Source: Alistipes sp. (GTDB lineage Bacteria > Bacteroidota > Bacteroidia > Bacteroidales > Rikenellaceae). Taken from it: DNA of 64,000 bases. The stretch spans positions 1 through 64,000 of the forward strand of contig JAFSBY010000041.1 in assembly GCA_017437045.1 (NCBI GenBank), given 5' to 3'. The notes below the pieces were generated by a model, which was not told the origin of the DNA, did not search any database, and saw only the letters and a list, made by a program, of their open reading frames with translations. Of the stretch, positions 17,715 through 25,113 are shown in pieces; the first letter of the stretch is position 1; each line of letters starts with the position of its first letter. A program made the position numbers and the translations under genes.

Positions 17715-19820
17715 TTAGTTTCTCTTTTTACCCCATTTGGGGGTGATACTGATGAAAAATTCGTAGTTGATGCCCGGCATCGGACGCGCCAAGACCGAGA
17801 TATACTCCTCGTCGAAGAGGTTGCGGATCGAACCTTTGAGGTTGAGGTCGGCCCATCCGAGGCGGAAACCCTTCTCGAGGGTCACATCGCTCATGTAGTA
17901 GGCAGGCAGGTGACCCGTTAAGGTCGAGGCGTTGCTCGTCAGCGTGTATCGTTCGCTGTAATAGCACCATTTATAGAGGAGCGACCAGCTGCGCCACGTG
18001 AGGTGGGCCGTGCAGGTTGCCGAGTGTTCGGGAACGTAGGGGAGCTGCTTGCCCATGGATCGGTCTCCGGCCGTGAAGGGCTCGCCCTCGTTGATCGAGG
18101 GGGTCCACGAGTAGGTGCCGTGCAGGCGTGCCTTCAGATCGCGGGCCGGCTGCCATTCGAGCGAGGCGTCTAACTCCATGCCGTAGGCGTGTACCTGCTT
18201 GATATTCATAGGGGTGTAGTAGCCCTGCACGCGCGGTATCCAGATGATCCAATCATCGACCCACGACTCAAACCAAGTGGCCGAGCCGTTGAGGGTAAAC
18301 AGCCCGCTCTTGCCGGTCGAGAAACTCATGCCGAGGTCGTAGTTCCAGCCGCTTTCGTGCTTTAGATTGGGGTTGCCGCCCGGCTTGAAGTAGAGGTCGT
18401 TGAGGGTCGGGAAGCGGAAGTTGCGCGACAGGGAGGCTTTCGCTCCGATATTGCCGCGTTTGGAGAGGATGCCGTCTAAAAAGAGGGCCGGAATCAGGGG
18501 CGACCACCGATCGCCATAGAGCTCTTCACGGAGCGTGATACCCATGCCGAAATGCTCGATCGGACGCCAACGGGCTGTGGTGGCAGCCGAAAGCTCCATG
18601 CGGCTCTCGTCGTAGCCCACTACGGCGCGTTGCTTGCCGGTGGTGGGATCGACCTGCACGGTCATGATCGTCTTGTCGCGGCTCTCGGCCATGTGCTGAT
18701 GCAGGGCTACATCGGCCGATATGAACCACCGATTCGAGGGGGTCCATTCGCTGCCCAATTTGCCATAGAGCGTATGGACACGGTTGCGTGAGCGCACCAT
18801 CGTACCATCGGCCCAATCGGTCGTGGGGGTAGTGGTCGTAGACTCGGAGGGTCGCAGATCTTGTCGTTGATCGTAGGCCATCCAGGTGTGGATGTAACCC
18901 GCCTTGGCCATCCATTTCGTGGCTCCGCGATAGCGATCCCACGAGAGGACGCTGCGCAGCGTCTGCTCGCGCATGCGGTGGTCGAAATCGGTCTGGTCGG
19001 CATAGTTCGAGGTGATCCAGGGCATCTCGCGGTTCGAGGCCAGGTACCAGACATTCAACCCCAGCCGATCACCCCGTCCGGTGTTGTAGTAGGCCTCCTG
19101 CAGGAGATGGAAATCGTGAAATGCTCCGTTCTGGTTGCGTTCGATGGGGTAGTATTGATCGACGATGTTCATCAGCTCGTCGTAGACATTGACCGTCTTG
19201 TCGCGGTTGCGGTACTCGAAGTCGTTCTCCGAGAGCGAATAGACCACGCGGGTCGAGAGTTGCCAATGGGCATCGCCATAGGTCAGGCGCAAGAATTGGT
19301 CGTAGGTGCTGAACGAGCCGATACCCTGAATATACTGCAGCCCAAAGCCGTTGGCATTGGCCGGACGGCTCTCTAATCGCACGGCACCACCCAATCCGCC
19401 ACCGGTCTCGGCCACCGATGAGGTGCCGTGCAGCAGCGAGGCGTCGTCGATGAAATAGGAGGGGATCATCGAGAAATCGGTCATACCGAGCATTGGCGAA
19501 TTGATCTTCATGCCGTTCCACAAGACCTGCGTGTGCGAGGCCGAGGTGCCACGAAAGGCGACGGTCGATTGGCTGGCGCGGCCATAACTCTTCACAAAGA
19601 TTGAGGAATTGAATGCCAGCACATCGGCCATCGAGAGGGCGATATTCTCCTTCATGACCACCGAATCGAAGCGGGTGCGCTGCACGCCGATCTCCTTCAT
19701 GGGGCGTTGTCCGAGAATCTCGACCTCGCGGATCGAGACTTTGTGATCCACGCGCTCCTCTTGTGCGTGTGTCGGCAGCACGAGCCAGAGGGTAAACAGA
19801 AGTAGTACGATACGTTTCAT
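17715..19820 (-). CDS. btuB: TonB-dependent outer-membrane cobalamin receptor, BtuB type
   Basis: A 701-residue TonB-dependent receptor. A signal peptide ends near THAQ (about residue 19). A plug domain runs to about residue 150 (RASQSTVAFRGTSASHTQVL and WNGMKINSPMLGMTDFSMIP), and a 22-strand barrel ends in the aromatic NYEFFISITPKW. No carboxypeptidase-regulatory N-terminal domain is present, so it is not SusC-like. Context makes it a corrinoid receptor: it sits between the BtuG-like lipoprotein and btuC, under a cobalamin riboswitch. It would import B12 captured at the surface, driven by TonB. Confidence 0.88.
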   Translation of the reverse strand: MKRIVLLLFTLWLVLPTHAQEERVDHKVSIREVEILGQRPMKEIGVQRTRFDSVVMKENIALSMADVLAFNSSIFVKSYGRASQSTVAFRGTSASHTQVLWNGMKINSPMLGMTDFSMIPSYFIDDASLLHGTSSVAETGGGLGGAVRLESRPANANGFGLQYIQGIGSFSTYDQFLRLTYGDAHWQLSTRVVYSLSENDFEYRNRDKTVNVYDELMNIVDQYYPIERNQNGAFHDFHLLQEAYYNTGRGDRLGLNVWYLASNREMPWITSNYADQTDFDHRMREQTLRSVLSWDRYRGATKWMAKAGYIHTWMAYDQRQDLRPSESTTTTPTTDWADGTMVRSRNRVHTLYGKLGSEWTPSNRWFISADVALHQHMAESRDKTIMTVQVDPTTGKQRAVVGYDESRMELSAATTARWRPIEHFGMGITLREELYGDRWSPLIPALFLDGILSKRGNIGAKASLSRNFRFPTLNDLYFKPGGNPNLKHESGWNYDLGMSFSTGKSGLFTLNGSATWFESWVDDWIIWIPRVQGYYTPMNIKQVHAYGMELDASLEWQPARDLKARLHGTYSWTPSINEGEPFTAGDRSMGKQLPYVPEHSATCTAHLTWRSWSLLYKWCYYSERYTLTSNASTLTGHLPAYYMSDVTLEKGFRLGWADLNLKGSIRNLFDEEYISVLARPMPGINYEFFISITPKWGKKRN

Positions 19821-19832
19821 GCCTTCGCTGCT

Positions 19833-20897
19833 TTATTTCCAACAAAATGCCCCCGGGATGATACCAGCGTAGAATGAGTCAATCAGTTCGCCCTGCGACG
19901 AATAGCGGTAGATGATTCCCTGCTGCTGGTAGTCGATGGCGTCGGCTACGTAGAGCTCGCCACACTCGGGGTCGATCGTCAGACCGTAGTAGATCGTGTT
20001 GCGTGCCTCGATCAGGGGTGTGGTGGGCAACGAGGTGGCATCGACCGACATCGACCAAATCGACTCGTTGATCCAATAGAGGCGACTGCCATCTGATGAA
20101 ATCTGCACCTCGGAGCAACGATCTCCCTTGGTAAAGGTGAATACCTGTTCGATGCAGAAGTTTGCAGCATCAATTTTCACCAAGGCAGGGGCTTCATGAC
20201 CGTAGGGCGAACCTTCGTAGCCGCCATCGGTGATTACCCACAGCTTGTTATTGCGATCAGCCACAATCGAGGTGGGTTGAATGCCTACCGTTAGCTGATC
20301 GACCACGCGATCGGTGCGCGTGTCGATCTTTAAGACTCGATTCTGATACGACCAACAATTCACATAGAGAAAGTCTCCTATCTGCACCATCTGCTCGGTC
20401 GATCCCGACTCCATGGTCATTTCGGGACAGGTGATGTGGCCCGTGATCTTGTAGGTCGAGGGGTTGATGATGAAGATACGGTTGTCCCACAGTTGGGTCA
20501 CGTAGGCCTTTTCGTCGGATATGAAATGGATGTAACGCGGCGAGGTGAGATTGACAATGCGACCCACCTCGCGGAAGGTGGTCGGGTCGATGGCAAAGAG
20601 TACATGCGAATTGTTCACGACCACCCATCCGAGGCCGTTGTGCAGCGTCATCGACTGGGCAATATCGCCCAGACGATAGCCGTTGGCGCGGATGAATACC
20701 TCGTTTTCGACCTGTTTGGTCGCCGGATCGTAGAACGAAAGGGTGGCGTTGCCATATTGGAAGTTCCCTTCGTTGGTAATGAAGAGCCCGTGAGCCGGAG
20801 CCTCGAACGATTCCCGATCGACATAGTCCCACTCCATGCAGCTGCTGAAGGTGCAGAGCAGAAGAGCGGTCAGTAGGTGGTGCAGATAGTGACGCAT
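19833..20897 (-). CDS. btuG: BtuG-like surface beta-propeller lipoprotein (B12 capture)
   Basis: A 354-residue lipoprotein with lipobox FSSC (about residue 20) and YncE/DUF5074-type beta-propeller repeats, for example ILHN-type strands such as GLGWVVVNNSHVLFAIDP, KAYVTQLWDNRIFIINP and KLWVITDGG. In Bacteroides, BtuG is a surface beta-propeller lipoprotein that binds B12 very tightly and caps BtuB (established for B. thetaiotaomicron BT1954). The gene lies 12 nt upstream of btuB, as in those loci. The BtuG call rests on fold, size and position, not on an alignment. Confidence 0.8.
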   Translation of the reverse strand: MRHYLHHLLTALLLCTFSSCMEWDYVDRESFEAPAHGLFITNEGNFQYGNATLSFYDPATKQVENEVFIRANGYRLGDIAQSMTLHNGLGWVVVNNSHVLFAIDPTTFREVGRIVNLTSPRYIHFISDEKAYVTQLWDNRIFIINPSTYKITGHITCPEMTMESGSTEQMVQIGDFLYVNCWSYQNRVLKIDTRTDRVVDQLTVGIQPTSIVADRNNKLWVITDGGYEGSPYGHEAPALVKIDAANFCIEQVFTFTKGDRCSEVQISSDGSRLYWINESIWSMSVDATSLPTTPLIEARNTIYYGLTIDPECGELYVADAIDYQQQGIIYRYSSQGELIDSFYAGIIPGAFCWK

Positions 20898-20915
20898 GGC
20901 TTTTTTCGATACGAA

Positions 20916-21896
20916 TTAGAAACAGTGGTCGTCGCTGACGCCGCAGACCTCAGTCGAGACCTCACCCAGCGGGCCACTTTGTGTCAACATGGCTGATTGG
21001 ATCTTCACGAAGTCGATGAATTTGAGTTCGGCCGCCGATCCGTCAGCCTTGATGGCGTTGCTGATCTTGAAATGGTTCGGGGAGCTGTTTCCGCCACCCA
21101 TGTTGGCATTGTTCGACAGCCGATCTACGGGCGAGAAGTTGTCGGCATAGCCCCACTCGTAGGCTTTGTTTTGCCATAGGCCGTTGTCGCTCTGGGTCGG
21201 ATCGTCGGTGTTGGTCGTCAGTTTGGTGCCGGTGAGGGTATAGCTGTCGGCCTCGATCCATGCCGGGTAGTAATAGTCTTGATTGTGGAATTGAGCCATA
21301 TAGAGTACCTGACCCGTATTCCCGAAGCTATCAATCCATTCGACGGCTTGTTGCGGAGCCGATGGACGGAAGTAGGTGACCGAGTAGTTTCGGAGGCAGG
21401 TTGCCTTGTCGGACTCCGAGCCCTTCAGTTCATACCACACATCATCGGGCTCACCATTGCCGTTTTCGTCCTGCATGACCCAGACGATGCCCGGTTCGGA
21501 GGAGCCGGCAAAGGAGTTGGCCATGATGGTGAAGTCGTAGCCTCCCGAGTTGCGGATCGAGTGGTCGAAACCGACCACCAAATAGCCTCCAAAGGCTCCC
21601 AGCGAGACCCAATTTCCGGCCCTGAGCCGATCTTCGGCATAGGCTGTAGCTTCGGCGTGAGAGGTGATCGGGGTGTTAAATCCGCCGGTCTTTTGTTCGT
21701 TAATGAATTGACCGGGGGCGGGGATGTAGCTGTACACCCGATCAAAGTGATCCGAACTTTGCTCTGTGGCAGGACGGTAGTGCGGACCAAATTCGTCGTC
21801 GATCTCGATGGTGATCTCGTTACTTTCGTTGCAGGCCGTCAGGGTGATTAGCGTAGCAGCCAGCAGGTGCCATAAGGGGACGTTTTTCATCGTCAT
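20916..21896 (-). CDS. Cobalamin-locus surface lipoprotein (PKD/cell-surface type), function unknown
   Basis: A 326-residue predicted lipoprotein with lipobox TLTAC (about residue 21; a second in-frame ATG at 21890 could be the start). The segments GGYDFTIMANSFAGSSEPG, WVMQDENGNGEPDDVWYELK and SLGAFGGYLVVGFDH resemble a Bacteroidota cell-surface family often found beside TonB receptors. It lies 18 nt upstream of the BtuG-like gene. A role in corrinoid binding at the surface is inferred from context only. Two stable hairpins precede it in the 127-nt spacer. Confidence 0.7.
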   Translation of the reverse strand: MTMKNVPLWHLLAATLITLTACNESNEITIEIDDEFGPHYRPATEQSSDHFDRVYSYIPAPGQFINEQKTGGFNTPITSHAEATAYAEDRLRAGNWVSLGAFGGYLVVGFDHSIRNSGGYDFTIMANSFAGSSEPGIVWVMQDENGNGEPDDVWYELKGSESDKATCLRNYSVTYFRPSAPQQAVEWIDSFGNTGQVLYMAQFHNQDYYYPAWIEADSYTLTGTKLTTNTDDPTQSDNGLWQNKAYEWGYADNFSPVDRLSNNANMGGGNSSPNHFKISNAIKADGSAAELKFIDFVKIQSAMLTQSGPLGEVSTEVCGVSDDHCF

Positions 21897-21925
21897 AAAC
21901 TGTTTTTTTATTTGTGGGAATACGC

Positions 21926-22006
21926 CGTATCTCCCGCATTGGAGATACGACGTAGTCCGCTAAAAGCAAATACCCAAAAGTGATCTTTATACTGCCCTTC
22001 GGCAGT
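21926..22006 (-). other. Two hairpins in the intra-operon spacer
   Basis: The 127-nt spacer between the DUF4988/DUF4465 gene and the next lipoprotein gene holds two perfect stems: ACTGCC-CTTC-GGCAGT at 21991-22006 and CGTATCTCC / GGAGATACG with a 6-nt loop at 21926-21949. Neither is followed by a U-tract. They may be processing or stability elements that let the lipoproteins and transporter genes be expressed at different levels. Confidence 0.55.
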
Positions 22007-22023
22007 TGTACGCCGGAGTCGCG

Positions 22024-23217
22024 CTACTCAAAGCGAACGGCGATATCGTCGTAGGCGAAATAGGCCGGTTGCGAGAAGCCGTATCCGTTGTCGCTCGATC
22101 CGGTGATGTTAAATTCGACCTTGACCACTTTACCGAGCGAGGACAACTCCCATTTGGTCCACTCGGTGACGATCTGGTCGGGACCGTTGCAGAGGTAGCA
22201 CTCCGCTGTTGTCGTCGTTCCATCCTCGGCGTAGCCCGTAGCGAGAATCTTCACCCAATCCTCGGGCCCGATCTTGGCCGTGAGGCCGTTGCCATCCATG
22301 TAGCAAGCCATCGCATAGCAGGAGTTCATGACCCACATGTGGTCGATTACACGTGCGACCCCATCCCCGAAATAAAACGAGGGCAGCATCTCGGTCATGT
22401 TGTAGGGCGAACCGTCCATGTAGCCGTAGTGCATTGCGAAGTTGGAGGATCCGTTGTGTCCACCCTTGCCTGCTTCGCCATAGACTGTCTGCTGGTTCTG
22501 ATACGTGCCGTTGGTCAGATAGTCGGTCGAGGCGTAGTTGCTCACTACGTGGCCTCCGCCCCAATAGATGCGGCTGCCATAGTTGGTCGGGAGATCGGAT
22601 CGGAGGAAGGTGTTGTTTTCGTCATACCAATAGTAGTCGCAACCGATCTGCTGGCCCATATAGCCCATGTCACCGTAGATCAGCGGGCCGCCATATTCCG
22701 GCGTGTCGATCAGGTCGTTCCAGGTCGATACCTGATGGTCGTAGTAGTTGCCCGCTGCGCTGTTGTAGCCGGTGATCGTGTAGGGGGTAAAGCGGGCGGT
22801 ACCCTCCTCGAAGCTCAGCACGCGAATGTCCTCCTTCATGAGGGGCAGTTCGATCACGGTGCCGTCCGAGAGGGTGATGATCACCGAGTCGTCGGTTACC
22901 TCGACTGATTGGAAGTAGGAGTCTCCGTTGGTGCCATCCTGACCGTCGGCGCCATCCTTTCCGTGGTGGATCGAAACGGCCGATCCGTCGCTAAAATGCA
23001 GCGTGTAACCCTCGGCCGTCTGCTCAACGGACATGATTACTTTGCCTTGATTCAGGGCGTCGATGAGTTGCTGAAGGGTTGCAATGGTTTGGCTGTTTTG
23101 ATCAACCTGCTCTTCGAGCTCATTGACTTTGTTCCAGAGAGCTTCGTCGTCGTATTCGCAGCCGGCCACTCCGGTGAGCAGCAATGCGGCCATCCATACG
23201 TTTAATAGATGTTTCAT
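22024..23217 (-). CDS. DUF4465-type lipoprotein with coiled-coil and collagen-like N-terminal region
   Basis: A 397-residue lipoprotein (lipobox VAGC, about residue 20). Residues 25-55 form a coiled coil (VNELEEQVDQNSQTIATLQQ). A DUF4988-like part with a short collagen-like GKDGADGQDGTNGDS stretch follows near residue 87. From about residue 135 it matches its neighbour at 23236-24072 along the whole length: GGHNGSSNF, FGDGVARVIDHMWV and the terminal YFAYDDIAVRF. That C-terminal domain looks like DUF4465. Placement under the B12 riboswitch suggests surface corrinoid binding, in line with the BtuH-type proteins described from Bacteroides; this is inferred. Confidence 0.75.
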   Translation of the reverse strand: MKHLLNVWMAALLLTGVAGCEYDDEALWNKVNELEEQVDQNSQTIATLQQLIDALNQGKVIMSVEQTAEGYTLHFSDGSAVSIHHGKDGADGQDGTNGDSYFQSVEVTDDSVIITLSDGTVIELPLMKEDIRVLSFEEGTARFTPYTITGYNSAAGNYYDHQVSTWNDLIDTPEYGGPLIYGDMGYMGQQIGCDYYWYDENNTFLRSDLPTNYGSRIYWGGGHVVSNYASTDYLTNGTYQNQQTVYGEAGKGGHNGSSNFAMHYGYMDGSPYNMTEMLPSFYFGDGVARVIDHMWVMNSCYAMACYMDGNGLTAKIGPEDWVKILATGYAEDGTTTTAECYLCNGPDQIVTEWTKWELSSLGKVVKVEFNITGSSDNGYGFSQPAYFAYDDIAVRFE

Positions 23218-23235
23218 GGTGGTTAAGTCGTGTTG

Positions 23236-24072
23236 TTAGTTCTGATCAAAGCGGACAGCTACATCGTCGTAGGCGAAATAGGCCGGGGCATATAGCCCGT
23301 ACTCGTTCGTGTAGCTCCCTTTGATGTTAAACTCGACTTTTGTCACTTTACCCATTGCGGCGAGCGACCATTTGGTCCACTCATCGAGGATCTTGCCACC
23401 CTGCTCGAGGGCGATCTCCGGCTCGGCGGCCACCTTCTGACCTGCCGCGTCGTAACCCGTGGCTACCACCTTGAGGTAGCTCGTGTCCGAGCTCTCTCCG
23501 GTGAGGGCGTTGAGTTGGTAGTTGGTCACCTTGATCCACAGGTGGTCGATCACGCGAGCCACACCATCGCCGAAACAGAGCGTCGGCAGCATGTCAGCCG
23601 AGTAGCCCGATCCGTCGCTATAGCCGTTGTGGACGCAAAAGTTACGCGATCCGTTGTGGCCGCCCTGCCCATTGGGGGCATGAACCTCGAGTTGGGTCAG
23701 GTAGCTGCCCGTGGCGGGGTCGGTGGAGGTGTAGTCCGAGATGGCATGGCCTCCGGCGGCATAGTTCGTCGCGCCCCAATTCATCGGCAGGGTGTGCTGC
23801 AACTCCGTGTTGCCTTTGTCATACCATCCATACTCGACCGATCCATACGACCAGGTGTTGGGGTCGTAGGGGCCATAGAGCAACGAGCCCTCATACTGTT
23901 TCGAGTCGATGAGCGAGCTCCAGTAGCCGACCGTAGCTGCCGAACCTTTGTAATCGGCATCCTCGAAGGTTAGTACCCGAATTTCAGGACCCGTAGATGA
24001 ATCCTCGTCCGAGCAGGCCGTCAGGCCGATCATCGCAAGTGCAAATAGTGCAAAAGTGAGCTGTTTTTTCAT
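23236..24072 (-). CDS. DUF4465-type lipoprotein, first gene of the B12 operon
   Basis: A 278-residue lipoprotein starting at the ATG at 24072 (MKKQLTFALFALAMIGLTAC, Cys at residue 20); an upstream in-frame start at 24108 would put 12 residues ahead of the signal peptide and is rejected. The mature part is one DUF4465-like domain, a paralogue of the next gene, with GGHNGSRNF, FGDGVARVIDHLWI and a terminal YFAYDDVAVRF. As the promoter-proximal gene behind the cobalamin riboswitch it is likely a surface corrinoid-binding protein. The closest described function I can name is the BtuH class; the equivalence is not proven. Confidence 0.78.
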   Translation of the reverse strand: MKKQLTFALFALAMIGLTACSDEDSSTGPEIRVLTFEDADYKGSAATVGYWSSLIDSKQYEGSLLYGPYDPNTWSYGSVEYGWYDKGNTELQHTLPMNWGATNYAAGGHAISDYTSTDPATGSYLTQLEVHAPNGQGGHNGSRNFCVHNGYSDGSGYSADMLPTLCFGDGVARVIDHLWIKVTNYQLNALTGESSDTSYLKVVATGYDAAGQKVAAEPEIALEQGGKILDEWTKWSLAAMGKVTKVEFNIKGSYTNEYGLYAPAYFAYDDVAVRFDQN

Positions 24073-24167
24073 AATTTTGGTTCTCTTGTATGTTGGTTTT
24101 ATGCGCATAAAAGTGCTTACCCCACCGACAGCTCCTTTTTACTGCGTGCTCCGCCTCGGACCAGCTA

Positions 24168-24205
24168 CAAAAAAAATCGCCGTCTGCTCCTGCTGGAGTG
24201 ACGGC
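24168..24205 (-). terminator. Candidate riboswitch-controlled attenuator
   Basis: On the - strand GCCGTC-A-CTCC-AGCA-GGAG-CA-GACGGC (24205-24179) forms a nested stem and runs straight into GATTTTTTTT. It is an intrinsic terminator about 110 nt after the B12 box and about 100 nt before the first ATG. This fits the expression platform of a riboswitch that ends transcription when B12 is bound. I could not identify the anti-terminator pairing. Confidence 0.75.
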
Positions 24206-24303
24206 TACCTCGAACCGAGCCTTTTTCTCTTCTTGTGTGAGGTGGCAGATCTCCACCCCTCCTTTCGGCTCTGATTCCCCTCCCCGACACCTGCAGGTTG
24301 TTC

Positions 24304-24512
24304 ATCTATGTACGAAAGGCAGGTCTTCTGACTCGTTCCGTTTGTGGCGCCTTCCCAGCCTCACACGACCAGTGGCTCTTGCAACAAACTTTTTCGGAAC
24401 TTACAGCAGCAGGTACTGTTCCGGACTCACACCGGATTCCCTCTTCGCTCCCGGAGAGATCACGCGGGCTTAACGGCCCTCGCTCTACCCCCTGGGGAGA
24501 TCCTTTCTGTAC
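24304..24512 (-). ncRNA. Cobalamin riboswitch
   Basis: Read on the - strand, the stretch shows the conserved cobalamin aptamer order: AGGGAATCCGGTGTGAGTCC, then GCTGCTGTAAG, GCCACTG, GGGAAGGCGCC and the B12 box AGTCAGAAGACCTGCC (24333-24318). It begins about 10 nt after the promoter and lies 230 nt ahead of the first lipoprotein gene of the uptake operon. Binding of adenosylcobalamin or a related corrinoid would turn the operon off. Confidence 0.95.
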
Positions 24513-24514
24513 TG

Positions 24515-24546
24515 CAAAGATAGCAGATGCAAAATAAAAAAACAAC
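24515..24546 (-). promoter_or_regulatory. Promoter of the B12 uptake operon
   Basis: TATCTTTG on the - strand (24522-24515) matches the -7 consensus exactly. GTTG (24546-24543), 20 nt upstream, is the -33 candidate. The start would be near 24508, directly before the riboswitch. The -33 box overlaps the U-tract of the preceding terminator. Confidence 0.75.
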
Positions 24547-24576
24547 ACGAAATGCAATTTTTTTTGCACTTCGTGT
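24531..24576 (-). terminator. Intrinsic terminator of the upstream rhamnosidase operon
   Basis: On the - strand ACACGAAGTGCAA pairs with TTGCATTTCGTGT (one G-T pair) around a short A-rich loop (plus-strand arms 24545-24557 and 24564-24576). TTGTTTTTTTATTTT follows. It separates the pectin operon from the B12 operon. Confidence 0.88.
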
Positions 24577-24623
24577 CGTCGGTGTTTGTTTGGAATTGGC
24601 CTTATGTTCTGATAGTCAGCCGG

Positions 24624-25088
24624 TTATTTCTTCTGCTGCATCTCGATAAAGGCCTTAAGCAGCGAGTCGCGCATCTGCGTCCAGATGCTGTCGGGAATCG
24701 AAAGTCCCCGTTGATCCAATCGGGCGAGGGTCTCATTGAGGGAGCTCTCTACCCGTTGCCGGTAATACTCGTCGAGCGATACACGGATGCGTATCTCGTC
24801 TTGCGGACGCAGGGTAATCGTTTGCGAGAGGCTGCAGCAGGGAATCTCTACGGTAGCTTCAAGTTCCGTTTGGCCGATCTCGGCTTGTAGCTCAAAACGA
24901 TGCTCTTGCACCATACACGAATCGAGTAGCCCTTCTCCTCCCTTGAGATAGACCCACTGATAATTCACTCCTGTCAATTCATCGGGGAATGAGCCGACAA
25001 TGGTAGCCGTGTGGTTGTTGCGACTCACCATAAAGGGGATCAATGCCACAACGGCAACCACGCAAAGAAGCATCCATGTATTGCGCAT
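24624..25088 (-). CDS. Small secreted or anchored protein, unrecognised
   Basis: A 154-residue protein with an N-terminal hydrophobic segment (about residues 5-21, WMLLCVVAVVALIPFMV) that is a signal anchor or uncleaved signal. The next part (SFPDELTGVNYQWVYLKGGE, then a short DSCMVQEHRFELQAEIG stretch) looks like the beginning of a DUF4369-type domain, but the match is weak. No catalytic motif is seen. It lies 25 nt after the GH78 fusion gene and just before the operon terminator, so it is probably the last gene of that transcript. I do not recognise a function. Confidence 0.6.
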   Translation of the reverse strand: MRNTWMLLCVVAVVALIPFMVSRNNHTATIVGSFPDELTGVNYQWVYLKGGEGLLDSCMVQEHRFELQAEIGQTELEATVEIPCCSLSQTITLRPQDEIRIRVSLDEYYRQRVESSLNETLARLDQRGLSIPDSIWTQMRDSLLKAFIEMQQKK

Positions 25089-25113
25089 GACTCGATTTGT
25101 TTGTTGAGCGGTT

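Noticed and set aside
15966-19820. Iron-siderophore uptake instead of cobalamin uptake
   Set aside because: FecCD-type permease, ATPase and TonB receptor would fit siderophores too, but the cobalamin riboswitch and the BtuG-like gene make B12 the better reading.
24073-24108. Twelve-residue N-terminal extension of the first DUF4465 lipoprotein
   Set aside because: It would place a charged segment before the signal peptide. The ATG at 24072 gives a standard lipoprotein signal.
23984-24256. A GTG-started 90-codon frame in the B12 operon leader
   Set aside because: It runs through the attenuator and into the first lipoprotein gene in another frame. A purine-rich stretch lies ahead of the GTG, so a leader peptide cannot be fully excluded, but the riboswitch explains the region better.
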